From: Acidimicrobiales bacterium
GTDB taxonomy: Bacteria; Actinomycetota; Acidimicrobiia; Acidimicrobiales; SHLQ01
NCBI GenBank assembly: GCA_013002375.1
Contig: JABDJW010000146.1
Coordinates: 1 to 5,213 of the forward strand
Length of the DNA stretch: 5,213 nucleotides
Direction: 5' to 3'
The notes under the pieces were generated by a model, which saw nothing but the letters and a program-made list of their open reading frames with translations, did no database searches and was not told the DNA's origin. A program made the translations under genes and the position numbers. Below, piece by piece: positions 4,555 through 5,213 of this stretch. The first letter of the stretch is position 1. The number at the start of each line of letters is the position of its first letter.

Positions 4555-5213
4555 TCAGTGCTCGCCGACGAGCCCGTAAGCCAGGAGGTGGGCGGTGGCG
4601 TCGGGCGACCGCGGGTTGCCGTACAGGAAGCCCTGGCCGAAGCCGCAGCCCAGTTCGGTCAGTACCGCCGCTTGATCGGTCGATTCGATGCCTTCGGCCA
4701 CCGTCTTGAGATCGAGCGCCGAGCCGAGGTTGAGCACAGCGGTCACGATCGCCCGATCGTTGGCGTTGTCGACGATGTTGGTGACGAAACTCATGTCGAT
4801 CTTCAACGCGTCGGCCGGCACGTTGCGAACCCGGTCGAGGTTGGCGTGCAGGGTGCCGAAATCGTCGATGGCCAGGCGCAGCCCTTGCTCCTTGAGCTCG
4901 CCGAGGGCCTTGGTGACCCGCACATCGTCGGTGACGAGGCTGTGTTCGGTGATCTCGATCTGGATCATGCCGGGATCGATGTCGTAGCGCTCGATCACGC
5001 GGGCGATGTGATCTCGAAGGCCGGGGTTCGACAGCTGGGCGGGGGCCAGGTTGATCGACATCGTGAAGCTGTCGTTGACCCGGCCGGCCATCGACCAGGC
5101 ATTGAGCTGACGACAGGAACGCTCGAACACCCAGAAGTCCAGCTTGGGGAGAAGACCGCTGCGATCGGCGCGCGCCATGAAGCTGCGGGGATTGAGCAGG
5201 CCCAGCATCGGGT
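4555..5213 (-). CDS. Partial gene: C-terminal EAL domain, cyclic-di-GMP phosphodiesterase
   Basis: The frame stays open to the right edge, so only the last ~219 codons are seen; the ATG at 5208 is internal (the preceding codon is Pro, as in the HP...G.L.P..F segment after the EAL motif). EAL domains hydrolyse cyclic-di-GMP to pGpG in the cytoplasm. The signature Glu of EAL itself lies just outside. Counted from that ATG, the visible catalytic and metal-binding residues are present: Asn53 (SINLAP), Glu85/Glu88 (IEITE), Asp115-Asp116 (AIDDFGT), Lys136 (LKIDMSFV), Glu172 (AEGIE) and Gln192 (GFGQGFLYG). The loop after DDFGT reads LHANL where most active enzymes have GYSSL. This loop 6 affects dimer contact and metal binding, so activity could be changed. 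Upstream domains (GGDEF, PAS or sensor) are likely but not visible. Confidence 0.92.
   Translation of the reverse strand, partial: PMLGLLNPRSFMARADRSGLLPKLDFWVFERSCRQLNAWSMAGRVNDSFTMSINLAPAQLSNPGLRDHIARVIERYDIDPGMIQIEITEHSLVTDDVRVTKALGELKEQGLRLAIDDFGTLHANLDRVRNVPADALKIDMSFVTNIVDNANDRAIVTAVLNLGSALDLKTVAEGIESTDQAAVLTELGCGFGQGFLYGNPRSPDATAHLLAYGLVGEH

Overview
The window is high-GC actinobacterial DNA. Rare GTG and TTG starts, ATGA/GTGA-type gene overlap, short tRNAs without regular CCA ends, and Ala/Asp/Pro-rich secreted proteins fit a marine or soil actinobacterium, possibly of the Acidimicrobiia; that placement is an inference from style, not from a marker gene.

Left part (1-467): the first 25 codons of a leftward gene with an HNH-endonuclease-like N terminus run off the left edge. 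Next come a strong stem-loop terminator and two leftward tRNA genes, Lys(CTT) and His(GTG), about 47 bases apart and probably one transcript ending at that terminator.

Central part (468-2778): three leftward genes form a compact cluster. In transcription order they are a secreted beta/gamma-crystallin-like protein of the peptidase inhibitor I36 type, an ECF sigma factor with a TTG start 36 bases later, and a one-pass membrane protein overlapping the sigma gene by 4 bases, most likely its anti-sigma factor. The likely picture is an envelope-stress or extracellular-sensing unit in which the membrane protein holds the sigma factor; the secreted protein may be an output or a sensed partner.

Divergent from the crystallin-like gene lies a rightward LuxR-type regulator (2779-3408) whose receiver domain has lost its phosphorylation site. 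The 113-base gap between the two start codons carries a compact set of TGTCCG/CGGACA half-sites, the best candidate operator of the window.

Right part (3409-5213): a non-coding stretch has a perfect 14-bp inverted repeat and a family of degenerate direct repeats, followed by a leftward tRNA-Arg(TCT). Fifty-one bases from it a divergent lipoprotein gene starts; its C-terminal end resembles the potato-inhibitor-I/I78 type of small protease inhibitor. It converges on the C-terminal part of an EAL-domain cyclic-di-GMP phosphodiesterase that enters from the right edge. The window therefore holds two different exported proteins with inhibitor-like folds, plus three regulatory proteins (ECF sigma with anti-sigma, LuxR-type, EAL).
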